Assembly (NCBI GenBank): GCA_001414485.1
Contig: LLEY01000004.1
Span: 806,001 to 870,000, forward strand
Source: Calycina herbarum
Taxonomy: Eukaryota; Ascomycota; Leotiomycetes; Helotiales; Pezizellaceae
Reading direction: 5' to 3'
Length of the DNA stretch: 64,000 nucleotides
The position numbers and the translations under genes were made by a program. Below, in pieces: positions 22,852-34,024 of the stretch. How positions within the stretch are numbered: the stretch's first letter is position 1; each line of letters opens with the position of its first letter. The notes beneath the pieces are model-generated. The model was not told the origin of the DNA. It did not search any database and saw only the letters and a list, made by a program, of their open reading frames with translations.

Positions 22852-24885
22852 TTATGCTGACTTTCGGTGGCTGAAGACAAGATTCAGCTTACCCGGTTGA
22901 GCCGTGATGAAATCCTTCATTTCCTTTCAGACTCTTGTTCCGTCCTCTCCCGGAGCGAAAGCAATGTCATATTTTGAAACCAGCAGCGCTGTTACATACG
23001 TGAGATTCTTCATTGCCCAATCCTTCGCAACACATCCATAACGCCCTATTGAAGAGGTCATTATTCTGTATTTCAAGAGGTGCTAATCAAGTGGAAATAA
23101 AATATTACCCTGTGAAAATGGAGACCAAGCTCGCTTATTTTTCACCATCCATGGTTTAGTGGTCCAACGTTCTGGGATGAAATCGAGTGCTCTCTCGAAA
23201 GAGCTTTCTACTATATTAAAGTTTTAGCCATTCTTCTGATTCATTCAACTGCGAGAATTGTGTTTTCAAGACACGTAGACTACCTAATACGTACATCGTG
23301 CTATGCAATAGCGAGGCGCAACAATTGTAGTGTTGGCAGGAATGTATGTCCCCTCAATTGTCACTCCTGTTCGTGCCGAAAGCTTAGAGAAAGAGGTTGG
23401 GACGGGTGGAAATAGTCGCAAAGTCTCGACAATAAAGCTGGAACGTATTGGCAGTTGCTGTAAAGCTGCGACGTTTGAGATCGATGAAATAGTGTTGAGC
23501 TCGTTTCTGATTTGTTGCTGGTATTTAGGTAAAAGACCGAGGTGATAAAATATGTAAATTAAGGCTGTGGAAGTGGTACCACTATTAGAAATTGAATGAA
23601 TTAGTGGCTCCGTTATTGACCTTAGTAGAGTCTCACCTGCCGGCATGTAGCAATGCTGCAGCGTCGCTCTCAAGATCTTCACGGTCCTGTTCAAGGGTTT
23701 CGTTCTCTATGGAGCTTTTAACCAAATAGGAAGAAATCTTAATTCCATATCAGTGTGAAAGGAACTAGTTCTGGGATTCGGGAGTCCTCACATCTTTGGC
23801 CTCAACCTCCGTCTGTGCTTGTAAGCGATTATGCCTTTGATCAAAATACCACACCATCTACTCACCTGAATGCGCTCCTTCATCGTTTGATTGGAATATG
23901 AAACAAAGGATTTCCAGTCTGTGGAACAACTCGGTATTGAAAGTCACAATCCTATCAACCATGGGACCGGAGCCAAGGGCCCAAAAAGGGGTAAGAACTG
24001 GTGCAATCTCCTTATTGGTTCCGGCATTTCTCCACCGATAAGCATATTGTATGATTTTCCAAAGGACAAAGCACCCATAACGTCAAAAGCATAAAACGAG
24101 AATAAGTCGTTTGAATCAACATAATGACAATTGTTCGCTTGAATACATTGGTTTAACAGCTCGCCATACCTTATAAGTCGAGGTTCAAAGTTTTGGGGTG
24201 AAAGTCAACACAGTTTTAAGACAAAATGTCCCACTAGCGGGAGAAACTATCTTTTGCGCCGAATGCTTGATTCCAAATACGTCTACGAGCATCATGTTCA
24301 CCTTGGTCTCTCATAAAGATGATCATCTTCCTTAGGTGAAGAGCATCAGCAAAGTCACTCCTTGTGCAGGTACTTCCAGGTCCTTCAAGCGCATTAAAAG
24401 CAGCTGGGGAGAATACTGTAATCTCGGCAGGTCCTAAGCAGGAATCATCAGCGCGCTGCCGTCTCTAAGAACAGGGTTCTCGATTTACCAGTTCTGACGA
24501 AAGTACCATATTTCTTGTTTAAGCTCTCCAAATACAAATGGTTCGTTCCATTCCTAGTATTCCCGGAATGCCAAAGCTTGGTGATGCGAAGAAAAAAGGG
24601 GCCTGGAAATGAACATATTCGATGGAGGAAAATCCGATAAATTGCTATGGAAGTGGAAAGTGCTCCTGTGTATGCTGCTGTGACTGCAAAAGCCGTTTGA
24701 AACGCTTGAGAGGGTGAAAAGTCGCGTAAGCAAAGTTCATAGAGGCAAACACTTGGAGTCAATACCATGTATATAGATGCAAGATTAGGAGCACTTTTGT
24801 GGTGCTCGCCATGAAGGAAGTATCCCCAATGTGAAGTAAGGCCCAGTATTGCTGCACTTACGACTTTGATATCGAAGAGCAGCAT
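22852..24885 (-). pseudogene. Cytochrome P450 (microsomal type), damaged
   Basis: Most of a fungal P450 can be read on the minus strand. Exon 1 (24489-24885) has two hydrophobic N-terminal segments, GYFLHGEHHK between them, and then a Pro-rich hinge (SFPGPFFLRITKLWH). Later parts show RRRIWNQAF, SFGKSYNM, an AGSGTTSTALIY oxygen-binding helix rebuilt across an intron, the E-T-L-R of the K helix (around 23416-23427), FIPERW and the heme loop FSQGRYGC with its Cys present. Lesions: an in-frame TGA at 23944-23946, another TGA at 22927-22929 near the C-terminus, and no workable splice junction between about 24190 and 24257. Most other junctions are intact, so the damage looks recent. Substrate unknown; the ABA3-like gene lies 1.2 kb away in divergent orientation. 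Confidence 0.75.
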
Positions 24886-26046
24886 GGCTTTAAAATGTCA
24901 CGCCAGTAAGTTGAAGAGTAAATGGAAAGAAACACTGCCAAGGGGAGTGAAGCGGTAGAGGGATATTACCAGTTAATGGGGGTGCGAACACCAGGAGATT
25001 GTATCACGCCAAGGGCAATCATTACCTGCTTTGTATGCCTTGTCCAATTCTGCCAAGTTTTTTCTCGGAATCTAAGGAATATACACCAAGATGGTCCCTT
25101 CGAGTACAAAAATATAATAAATCTCTCGGGATCGACCACATGTGTAGCGATTATGGGGGGGACCAGGGGAGCCTATGCCGAACATGGAATGGAGTACGAA
25201 TAGGCAACACACGCCCACTAAAAAGAACTCATCGACATCTAGACCTGAAATTCGACATGTCAAGATACTACTACAAATCTCTCCATCCATCAGCACATGT
25301 CGACCACTGGCTGGGGACACGAGCGTGTTTGGGGGGGTTTGGGGGGGGGACATTACACGGCTCGTGGTGGACGTTAAGAGTGGCAGTAAATATTTGTTGT
25401 TCTAACCTCAATTACCAGATACTTTTGGGACAATTGAAGTTGATTGTTCTAAGACACCTGGGGCAACATTTTAAATTTTTCTAAGTATTTAGAATAATTA
25501 CCTTGAATTACCCTAGAGAGCTAGAACAACAAGAGCTAGGTACCTAGGACAGGTGCGAATCTGATGTATTTATTGCCGCTTTTAATGTCCATCGCGAGCA
25601 CGGGAATGCCAACTGATTTAAAGGCTATCCCAACGTCAGGCATGAAGTGAAAGTTCACGGCTTTACTTATCGGTGATGATGCATTTGAGAGGAATTGTCG
25701 CACGACTATTGTTTTACAAGATATCCAGAGTGATGAGCCCACCTGAACCTCACTGAAAGCATCATTAGGACGCAGCAGAGACTATTGTAACATTAGTGGG
25801 ACTAGAAGGAGCACCAGTACTGCAAGAAAATTCAAGTCTGGAACAAGCTAGATAAGAAATATCGTCCCAGAACCATCGGTGGTTGCCGGGAGCAGAGCCT
25901 GGAACCTAGACAAAAAATGCTTGAGTTTAGAATAAATAGTATGATAAGACTCTGTCGTATCGCTCTCACCCATTCATTTTTACTTCTCTATTTGTTCATT
26001 AAAATATACCATATACTTCGCAAGCACCTGAAAACTGTCAATAACT
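24886..26046. other. Divergent intergenic region between P450 and ABA3-like pseudogenes
   Basis: No gene seen. It contains a short inverted-repeat element at 25394-25532, listed separately, and a G-rich run near 25330-25350. The last 100 bp look like the leader of the ABA3-like gene. Confidence 0.4.
25394..25532. mobile_element. MITE-like inverted-repeat element, copy 1
   Basis: The ends carry a perfect 11-bp inverted repeat, TTGTTGTTCTA at 25394-25404 and its complement at 25522-25532. Inside the right end lies GGGTAATTC (complement), which recurs in the element at 53288-53438. No coding capacity. No clear target-site duplication was found. Confidence 0.4.
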
Positions 26047-27318
26047 ATGTTCATACAGCCAGAAGTCTCGCAGAAGACTGTTAAAGACTCAACGCCTCAG
26101 AACAATTGGTTTTATCCAGCTGATTTTAAGAACGGTCTCACAGGTATCGACCTGCGAGGTGACCAGGTGTGCGAGGCCATCAACACCGCATGGGAATACG
26201 TTCGGATCGTGATACCATCCTATACCAATTGGAATCGATATGTCTCTTTTGCGCGACTGATGTTGATTGCGGTTATTGTGGAGATGCGTGGTAGTCTGGT
26301 GGATGTGGTTGCTGGCGATAATATCCTTGGATTTCAAATCGACGAACTTGTCGACCAGGTCTTTGCAGGAAACCCGGGACACATGGATGAAATGGTACGC
26401 GAGTTTCGAACCTTTCTGCTATTCACAGCGGAAAAGGTAAGCGAAAGGCGCACATCGGATTTCTTTCGTCGCTATGTGAATGCACTCGCACACTCTCCAA
26501 AGAACTGGTTTCGACTGCGCGATTGGGATGGTCTCGCGCGCTTCACGCTTGCTGGCGCCATGGCTTGCAATGATGTGGACGTTTGGTTCAGCGAAAATGG
26601 GTTTCAGATCCTCTGCGAGATCGCCGAAAGTGGGTATCTTCTGAGTTCTTTTTCCCTCTTTCGGGTTGTTTTAGGTGGATTGAGACTCTATTTCCTCCTT
26701 AGACAGCCCTTTTCCTCCTCTTTTCCCTCAAACATACTGCTAGAATTGACAATACTGATTCCGAGATCTTCCAGCCCTTTATGATGCCATCGCATTAAAC
26801 AAGCATCGTGAAGGCGAAATACACAATTCTTTGCCTATGTCGACCAGAAATTGCGTGCGGAAGCTTTTCATCGATGCCGTGAGACGCTCTGGCGCTTCGA
26901 GGTCGCGTGGGCTCGCATGCCCAAGAACCAATGTGTGCTCAATTTCGTGCCCAATTTTGGCGGTACACTCCATATGACGGCGCGAAGGTATCGTTTTGTC
27001 GAGGACGGCCTCATTATGGGAAAGCCCGAGACTGAAGATGTTGTGAACAAGACACGCCAAAATTTCAAGCTTTGGAACCGCGTCAATGCCAAAATAAGCG
27101 AGGGAAAAGGAGAAGGGGACCCCAACCAACTCCGGAGCTCGTATTATTCCGATATATATGCACAAAAGACAAAGTTGATGTTCGATGGACTCCCCAAAAT
27201 GCTAGAACGCGGTGATATTGGACAATGCAAACGATGCCGCTACCGTCTGTCATACAGTGCGGAGGCTTTTGGCCATTTTGGTGGTGTCGAACTTTGCGAA
27301 CCTTGCAAAGACGTGTAG
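26047..27318 (+). pseudogene. ABA3-like sesquiterpene synthase with a single frameshift
   Basis: Exon 1 (26047-26629) and exon 2 (26775-27318), split by a 145-bp intron, match the family of the Botrytis abscisic-acid protein ABA3, reported to cyclise farnesyl diphosphate to an alpha-ionylideneethane-type sesquiterpene. Recognisable segments are WYYPAD-like start (NNWFYPADF), CAWEYVR-type helix, IPSYTNWNRYVSF, TLYDAIALNKHREGE after the intron, ARRYRFVEDGL, and a Cys-rich end QCKRCRYRLSYSAEAFGHFGGVELC. The frame shifts at about 26827-26831: one base is missing relative to the family reading, so translation would leave the conserved sequence there. Everything else appears complete, with no other stop. 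A sequencing error is the main alternative. Confidence 0.7.
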
Positions 27319-28914
27319 AGGATTTACCGTTGGAGAAGACTTCTAAATTTCAGTGTGTGTAAGGTTTGAAGGGAGGTAGACACATACAGCTGGGTCTGAG
27401 GACGAAGACGCAAGTTTTTCCCCAGTCAAGACCTTATAGGGGCTTGGCCGACTAATGTTGCGTTCCTTTGCGACTTTCGGCATCTTGCGATGTGCGCAGC
27501 TTTTAAAGTAAAAATAAATTAGTATTTTACGAGAAGAGGTTTGTGTGTTATAAAGACTTTCTTATGAAACTTGAGGGGGACGTGACGCGAAGTGGGGCTG
27601 ACTAGACACTTAAGTCTGAGCACGTCTGAGCTAGCGTAAATAAACAGTCTTTTGCTGAGCCAATAAGAGTGTAAGTAAGAGTAAAGATAATTCATGATAT
27701 GAATAATTCCACACAATGTACTGAATTGTTTTGTCTGATGTTCTCTTTCGTATATTAAATAAAGCTTCTGATGACACCTGTGTCCCTATTATAAGGGTAC
27801 GCAGCTATGTTAGTGACGACAAAGTAAAAAGCAAAAAGCAGGGATACTTAGTTGAATAGCACCACCAGCTGGCTCAACTCCGTTAGAAACCAGGTCCTCA
27901 CTCCACAAATCTTCAACACATACATAATCTTGAATAAGCAAGTTGCTGTTGGGTTAAACAGCTGCCTACTTGGTCTAGCCTTTAATAAAAGTCGGAACTA
28001 ATTAAAAACACAGTTCGTCTGGTTTTCAAACCTCAGCCTCCTCACTAATATCTCTTGCTGAATATTTGGACTTATTTTTTATAACACTGGTCTCATAAGC
28101 GAGAAACTGGGGCTGAGCGCAAAAAAAAAAAGACACCCTTTTAACAGGCGTACAGCTTAGCACAATGTGGTCGTAAAAATATACAAAAAATATGAATAGA
28201 AGCGGAATGAATCAATTAACAGTGATACTGACTTTTAGAGGGTTTGAATCTAGCGTTGTTATGAGATTTTATCTTAAGTTCGGAGCTCAATTTATATTGT
28301 TCATAGGGCCCGCCACTCTTTTTGTCCACCACGTGGGAAATAGCGACGTGAGCGAGTTCCGCTGTCGGTATATTCAAGAGTGAATAAGCACTTCACGTGA
28401 CCTTCTCGCTTAAGGTCTATTTAAGTAATTAGAGTAGCTAACTTTACTCGATATATACGAACGATAATAGACTCTTTTTGTATCACGCTAATGACCACCA
28501 AGTCATACCAACATCCGCCAACCATTTTCCCTTTTTACATTATTGCTCGGTGTATTGTCGTCCATTGGTCATAAATGAGGATTTTTAAGTCTTCAAAATT
28601 GTTTTTGAAAGTTGTAAGCTAAGTCTTGGTTGAAATCTGCTGGAGGGAGAAATGGGGTGCCTTGGTGGGAGGCATACCCCTGCACCTTTACCTCCATATC
28701 AGCTTTCCTCGTATTTATTAGTGTATATGTTCAATGCATAAGTTTGCAGCTCTGGACAACCAAAAGGCAGAGATTTGATTTGCAGATTTTTGGTGATGCC
28801 AAAAAGCTTCGGCTGTTACATCGCAGACAAATGACAAGCGCAAGGGCGTTGTCATTTGACCCCCCGCCCCACACTTAAGAGACCTCACACCTCCCATCTT
28901 TCCATACCTCAACA
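27319..28914. other. AT-rich gene-free stretch
   Basis: Low-complexity AT-rich DNA with no supported gene. Several A and T runs occur, for example near 28120-28135. It might be a decayed repeat, but I found no terminal repeats. Confidence 0.4.
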
Positions 28915-29550
28915 ATGTCAACAACCACAACGCTCTTCCGCTCCCAATTACTTCTGCGAAACCTCAATTACCGCCCATTAGTCTCTCAAACACGATTCCA
29001 AAACATCAGAAGGACAATGGCATCCTCAACCCCTGCTTCCAAATTCGAGTGGCTGGTTGTACTTCCCGACCACGAGGGCTCGTTGGCGAAGAGAATGGAA
29101 GTTAGACCGTTTGTCACCTCTTCCAAGATAATAAAATAGTTGACTAAATGTGATTTAGAAAGCACTTTGAAGGATTGAAAGCCGGTTTCGAGTCTGGTTT
29201 CTGGAAGATGGGTGGTGAGTGCTAGAATTTGATACCGCCGTCATGAGATCCGATACTAAGATAACATTTGTATAGGTGCATATCTTGAAGATGTTCCGAA
29301 AGAAGGAGAGACTTTGAAGATGCAGGGTAGTGCTATGATTGCACTTGCCAGTTCCAAGGAAGAGGTTATTGAGTACTTGAAGAACGATATTTACACCAAG
29401 AGCGGCGTTTGGAACTTTGACAAGGTATGCTTCAACATTTTTCGTTTATTGTAATTGATGTTTTTGAGGGTGGTACTTACTTATTGGATTGAATAGATTC
29501 AAATTTATCCCTTCAAGTGTGCTTTCCGTCACGCAGTTGAATTACCATGA
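28915..29550 (+). CDS. YCII-domain protein, probably mitochondrial
   Basis: Exons 28915-29108, 29159-29214, 29276-29424 and 29497-29550 give 150 residues. The first 40 residues are rich in Arg, Leu, Ser and Thr with no acids (FRSQLLLRNLNYRPLV), a likely mitochondrial targeting signal; an internal MASSTPASKFEWLVVLPDH could serve as an alternative cytosolic start. The rest fits the YCII family: EWLVVLPDHEGSLAKR, HFEGLKAGFESGFWKMGGAYLED, then GSAMIALASSKEEVIEYL, YTKSGVWNFDK and IYPFKCAFR. The family forms a small alpha/beta barrel-like dimer; some bacterial members act on small aromatic or halogenated compounds, but the fungal role is unknown. Confidence 0.8.
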
Positions 29551-29905
29551 TACTATCAGGGATACATGTGTTTACAATAGGCAAGGGGACAGTTCTTAGC
29601 AATTCAATGCAAACTTCAATTTACAACAACCTCTTTTCGGAAGATTGTGTAGCATTGTTAATTAGATGATACTGCACCACCAATTTGTAAATTAATGGTG
29701 TTTTGCTTTCACATTTTCGTTTTGGTGCAGCTGGCGTGGCAGTAGTGATGGCGGGGAAAATTGTGTTAAATTCGCACCCTAGCTGCCTCGCATGCTCCAC
29801 AGCAGCGCATGCTACTTCTAGAGCCTCAAACTTACCTACGTAACTGTCTTACCACCTCACCTACAAACCTCGACGACACACCTAGATCTACAGTCGCATA
29901 CAATC
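29551..29905. other. Intergenic region
   Basis: No gene seen. It contains the 3' end of the YCII gene and the upstream region of the hydrolase gene. Confidence 0.35.
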
Positions 29906-31056
29906 ATGGCTGAACCAGAAGTTGCCACAAAGGCCCCAGAGAGCGATGCGACCGAGACGGCGGCACCTGAACCAGCGCCAACTAGTTTAGTCCCTGGAGA
30001 TACCCCCGCGCAGACTGGTGCAAGCCTAGGAGTGAGTTGATGCTTCAAATATCGCTGGCATAATGCTAACAGACCAAAGGAACATTGTGTCACGGATCGG
30101 CCCACTCGTGAGTAAATACTCAAAAGACTGCCAGCCAGTCTAGCCCTACAAAGGAAGACAGCGTGTGCTGACTTGGATCAGCTTCTGGACAAGGTCCTTC
30201 TGGTGAGATGTCTCAGCTGGGAGGAGTGGACGTTTATATCTCGAAACCCGCCGACTATCCTCATGCTCCATCGAAACTTCTACTATTCCTTACTGGTGCG
30301 ACCGGTCTACATTCCACAAACAACCAAATACAAGCCGACATATTTGCGAGGGAAGGTTTCCTAGTCGTTCTGCCAGATATGTTTGGCAATGACCCTTTAC
30401 CTGGTTCTGCAACATATTCTGAGGAGAAAGACCCGTCGATGATTGAACAAATCAAATTACGAGCAGCAGAAACGGCGAAGAGCTTCTTGATCGATATGTG
30501 GTTGGCACGACAAACACCAGAGAAGGTGCTACCAGCAATTCACAAAGTTATCGAGGCGGCCAAGGACGAGTTCGCGGACGCTGTTGCAAATGGTGGGGGC
30601 ATATATTGTGCTGGCTACTGTTTTGGCGGAAGGATGACGTTGCTTTTGGGTGGCGAGAAGCCCGACAAACCCGATACAGTTATTGCATCTGCCATTGCAG
30701 GAGCATGGGGAGGGCAACAACCGGCCAATGATGAGGAGGCTGCAGTTGTCAAAAACCATGGACCATTTATCAAAGCCGGGGTTATTGCCCATGCGACTCT
30801 AGTGACAAGAGAGGATTTTGAAGGAACGAAGGTTCCAATTGCTTTCGTTTGCGTTGAGAACGACCAATTATTTGCCGATGACGTTCGAGAACATGGAGAG
30901 AAACTCTTGAAGGAGAATAATGTCGAATGCGAGTTCAAGACATATTCGGGTGTGCCCCATGGATTTGGAATTGTAGGTGAGTACGAGGATGCTAAAATCA
31001 AGGCTGCTCAAGCAGAAGCTTTTGATCAAATGTTGGCGTGGCTCAAGGCTCATTAA
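29906..31056 (+). CDS. Dienelactone hydrolase-family protein
   Basis: Exons 29906-30031, 30080-30107 and 30182-31056 give 342 residues. An Ala/Glu/Pro-rich N-terminal extension of about 40 residues precedes an alpha/beta hydrolase. The nucleophile is Cys in GYCFGG near residue 198, with Asp in VENDQ near 279 and His in GVPHGF near 311, the Cys-Asp-His triad of dienelactone hydrolases. This family opens lactone rings in aromatic degradation, but most fungal members are of unknown substrate. The 28-bp second exon was chosen because it is the only junction that gives HCVTDRPTPSGQGPSGE in frame. The long extension is unusual for the family and may be regulatory or a start-choice artefact. Confidence 0.85.
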
Positions 31057-32530
31057 ATGGTTGTTCTGATATCTGGCGTTGTGGTTCGGTTTTGGAGCTG
31101 GTTGGCAGACAAATGAGAACAGTTTTTCCCCTACGAAAATCCTCGAGTTGTATCAAAAGAGTGATCAAGCATCAACAAGGTGATATCCCAAATTGGAGTT
31201 GTAAAAGCCAACGTTGCCTGCTAATTTTTCTATTTATGTTCTGTCCACATGTCTGGGACGGATGTGAATTCATTCTTAGGATGAGCACATTATTATGATC
31301 AGCATCCGGAAGTTTCAATCAGATGCATGAAGACTATTCGAGACTCCAAAATCAACAATGAGACGGGAAAACAATCGAAAACATCTAAAAGAGGCAAATG
31401 GAATATTGACAAAATGACCTCACTTACAGTTTATTGCAATTATTTCAAGGCCATTGGAACTCTCCTATCCACATTGTTCTTTATCTGGCATCATCCTTCA
31501 AAAACAACCCTTCTCAACATTGAAGTCAAAAATAAATACGGGTTCGATTATTAATAGAGTCTGGGGTTAGTGAGCGAGGCACAGGAAACACGAAACCAAG
31601 TGGCGCCCTTGGCTTATCAAGCTCTCTTCTCCATCAACAACACCCAAGTCCTGTTGCAGATCTCAAAAAAGGCCGTTTCTTGTCCACCAAAATGTGGACT
31701 TCACCAAACCCCCAGTTCGTATCCCAGTTCGTCTCCCATTCATCTCGACGTCTGTGTGGACGAGTGCCACGAATAATCCCCTCCTCTGCACGGAGCTCAC
31801 GATACCAAACCTCCCCCCCTGTCATATATAAAACATCCCAAGCCTCAAAATACCACACAGACTTCTTGGACCCTCGTTTTCAGCTGGTAGACTGGCACAA
31901 ATGGGGAAGTCTTGTTATCTGATCGACCGCTATCATGCTGTCAAGCCTTCCAAACACATGGACCATTTTGGCGATGCTAAACGGGGCCCAGGGAACGAGG
32001 ATTCCTGCTGTTTCGAGGGAAGTCATAAGCGTGACGGTTTCTCCTCTTTTATCTTAGACCCTCTATCTCACTTTTTGATTGACAAACTAGCTTTGTTGAT
32101 TTTTCTTTTCTTCTTGTTCTCTTCCTCTGTTCTTGTGATATCTCCTGGCGAGACCCTTTTTTGAAAATGCAACATATTTATTTAATAATGTTGGTCGCGA
32201 TGACTGTGTCGTCGAGTCCACTGGTTTTACGTTCGTGTAAGTTCTGATATTTCCTTTTTGCTTTTGATTTGCGATGACGTGGATATCCGTCACAAGATGG
32301 GGGATGATTCAATTGTTCAAAGTCGGGCTTGCACATTCAATTGGGATTCAATGTTTGATATTCGAATTTGTTGCAATTGAGCGTGGCTATTCGAAAAGGC
32401 GATAGAACTTGTTTACGGGACTTGGTTCAAGTCCCCGCCATGGACCAATTGCTATGGGAAATCTGGAATCTACAGATCAATTGTTCCTCGCGTTCATCCC
32501 ATCATTTCGCAGTCATGACAATCATTCAGC
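31057..32530. other. Gene-free stretch
   Basis: No supported gene on either strand. Frames such as 31570-31776 or 31680-31922 overlap each other and lack a domain. Confidence 0.4.
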
Positions 32531-33196
32531 ATGATCTCTCATCCAAAACTAACAACCTCCACAGCACCAGATAACTCAGCCTCATCCATCCACCCCTCTA
32601 TCGACCCCCTCACCTCACCCGACTCGACCGGTTCCCTAAACCAATGCCACTTCACTGCTCCCCACGCCCGACCAATCTCCCTCTCCGCACCATCACCCTT
32701 CACAGACCCAAATCGTCCTCAAGCATCCCTCAAAGACACCCCTCCACCACCCACCAATCCATCATCGGGAATCCCAGCTGCAGCCTGGCCACATATCTCC
32801 ACCCTCCTCACAAACTTCATCACCGAGAAACAAAACAATATCCGAACTCTAGATCTGGGAAGAACCTTAAATGACGCTACGCTTGAGGGTGTTATGATGG
32901 GATTAGTGTATTCATCGACGCCTGCTCGTTCACCCGCACCGAGATCTCTGATTAGAGATGCGAGGGTTAAGGTTAAGGCTCGGGAGAAGATGGGGGCTGG
33001 AGTTGTGAATGGAGGGGCGAAAGTTGAGACGGAAATCAAGGAGAAGGTTGTGGATAAGGAGATGATGGCTTGTATGGAGAGTGCTGTCAAGGAGGTGGAG
33101 AGGACTAAGCAGATGGAGGGGGTTTTGGAGATTTCGCCTGATGGGGAGGGGAATGGTGGTGGGAGAGCGAGTTTCTTGGTTTATCGAAGGGATTAA
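32531..33196 (+). CDS. Hypothetical protein, Pro/Ser-rich N-terminus, helical C-terminus
   Basis: A 221-residue intronless frame. Residues 1-80 are rich in Ser, Pro and Thr and probably disordered. Residues 85-125 (AAWPHISTLLTNFITEKQNN and the following TLDLGRTLNDATLEGV) look folded and helical. The C-terminal half is Lys/Glu-rich and likely helical, ending in a Gly-rich turn and FLVYRRD. No domain recognised. The alternating composition and absence of stops over 666 bp support a real gene. Confidence 0.5.
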   Translation: MISHPKLTTSTAPDNSASSIHPSIDPLTSPDSTGSLNQCHFTAPHARPISLSAPSPFTDPNRPQASLKDTPPPPTNPSSGIPAAAWPHISTLLTNFITEKQNNIRTLDLGRTLNDATLEGVMMGLVYSSTPARSPAPRSLIRDARVKVKAREKMGAGVVNGGAKVETEIKEKVVDKEMMACMESAVKEVERTKQMEGVLEISPDGEGNGGGRASFLVYRRD

Positions 33197-34024
33197 ATGA
33201 TTCAACCAACCAACAATTTGGAGACTGGAACGAGAGGGAAAGAAAGGGAAATGAAACAAGCTTTGGGGTTCGGAGTTCATTTTGGAACGGGATTTTTTGG
33301 GGCTTTCAATATTTGCCCAACCATTCATTTGGCACTGGGAAACTTGGAGGATGAAGGCTGGAGTTCCGGAAAGAAGGGAACGTATGGAAAAACTACAAGC
33401 TATTGCTTCATGGGATGCTTAGATTTCAAGTCCGATGACTTTGAGAACTTTGAAGTAGATGAAAAATAAACAACTAGCTATTACAAATCCAATCTTTCTC
33501 TTCAATATGTCCATGAATAATAGCAATGAGCGCTTAGAGGAACTATCCAAGCCCTTTTCTGACAATACTTGCAATTTTTCTAGAACTTCTACAATTACCG
33601 AGACTGATATTCATTTTTCCAAACATAAGTTTTCTCAATCTGATTACCTGGCAAAATTAGACATGCTCCTTATACCTTTTAAATTCGCTATTACCTTGCG
33701 CTGCAGTGGCGGCTGGGGGCTCTACGGGGACGGGAAAAGTTAGTTCCCTTTTTGCGTACACCCTGTGTAGAAAGACAAGTCTTATACGACACGGTAGTTG
33801 GAAAAATATAAAGAAAATGTAAATAGATTTCGAATTGAGTTTTTGGTACTCAGTTAAATGGAAGAACAATGATACTGTATTCTATGAAAAGATTCCTTTA
33901 TTATAATTCAGCTCTGGTCTGGTCCTTAACAAACGGGAACTCTGACCTCCAGGGGAAAAACGCTCCGGTCAGACAGGGGTTCGCGGCTCCCCAACCTTTT
34001 GTCTCACCATCGTCTCTCCGTACA
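33197..34024. other. Gene-free stretch
   Basis: No supported gene. A frame at 33459-33743 has plausible composition but no domain and no splice partner, so it is not called. Confidence 0.35.
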
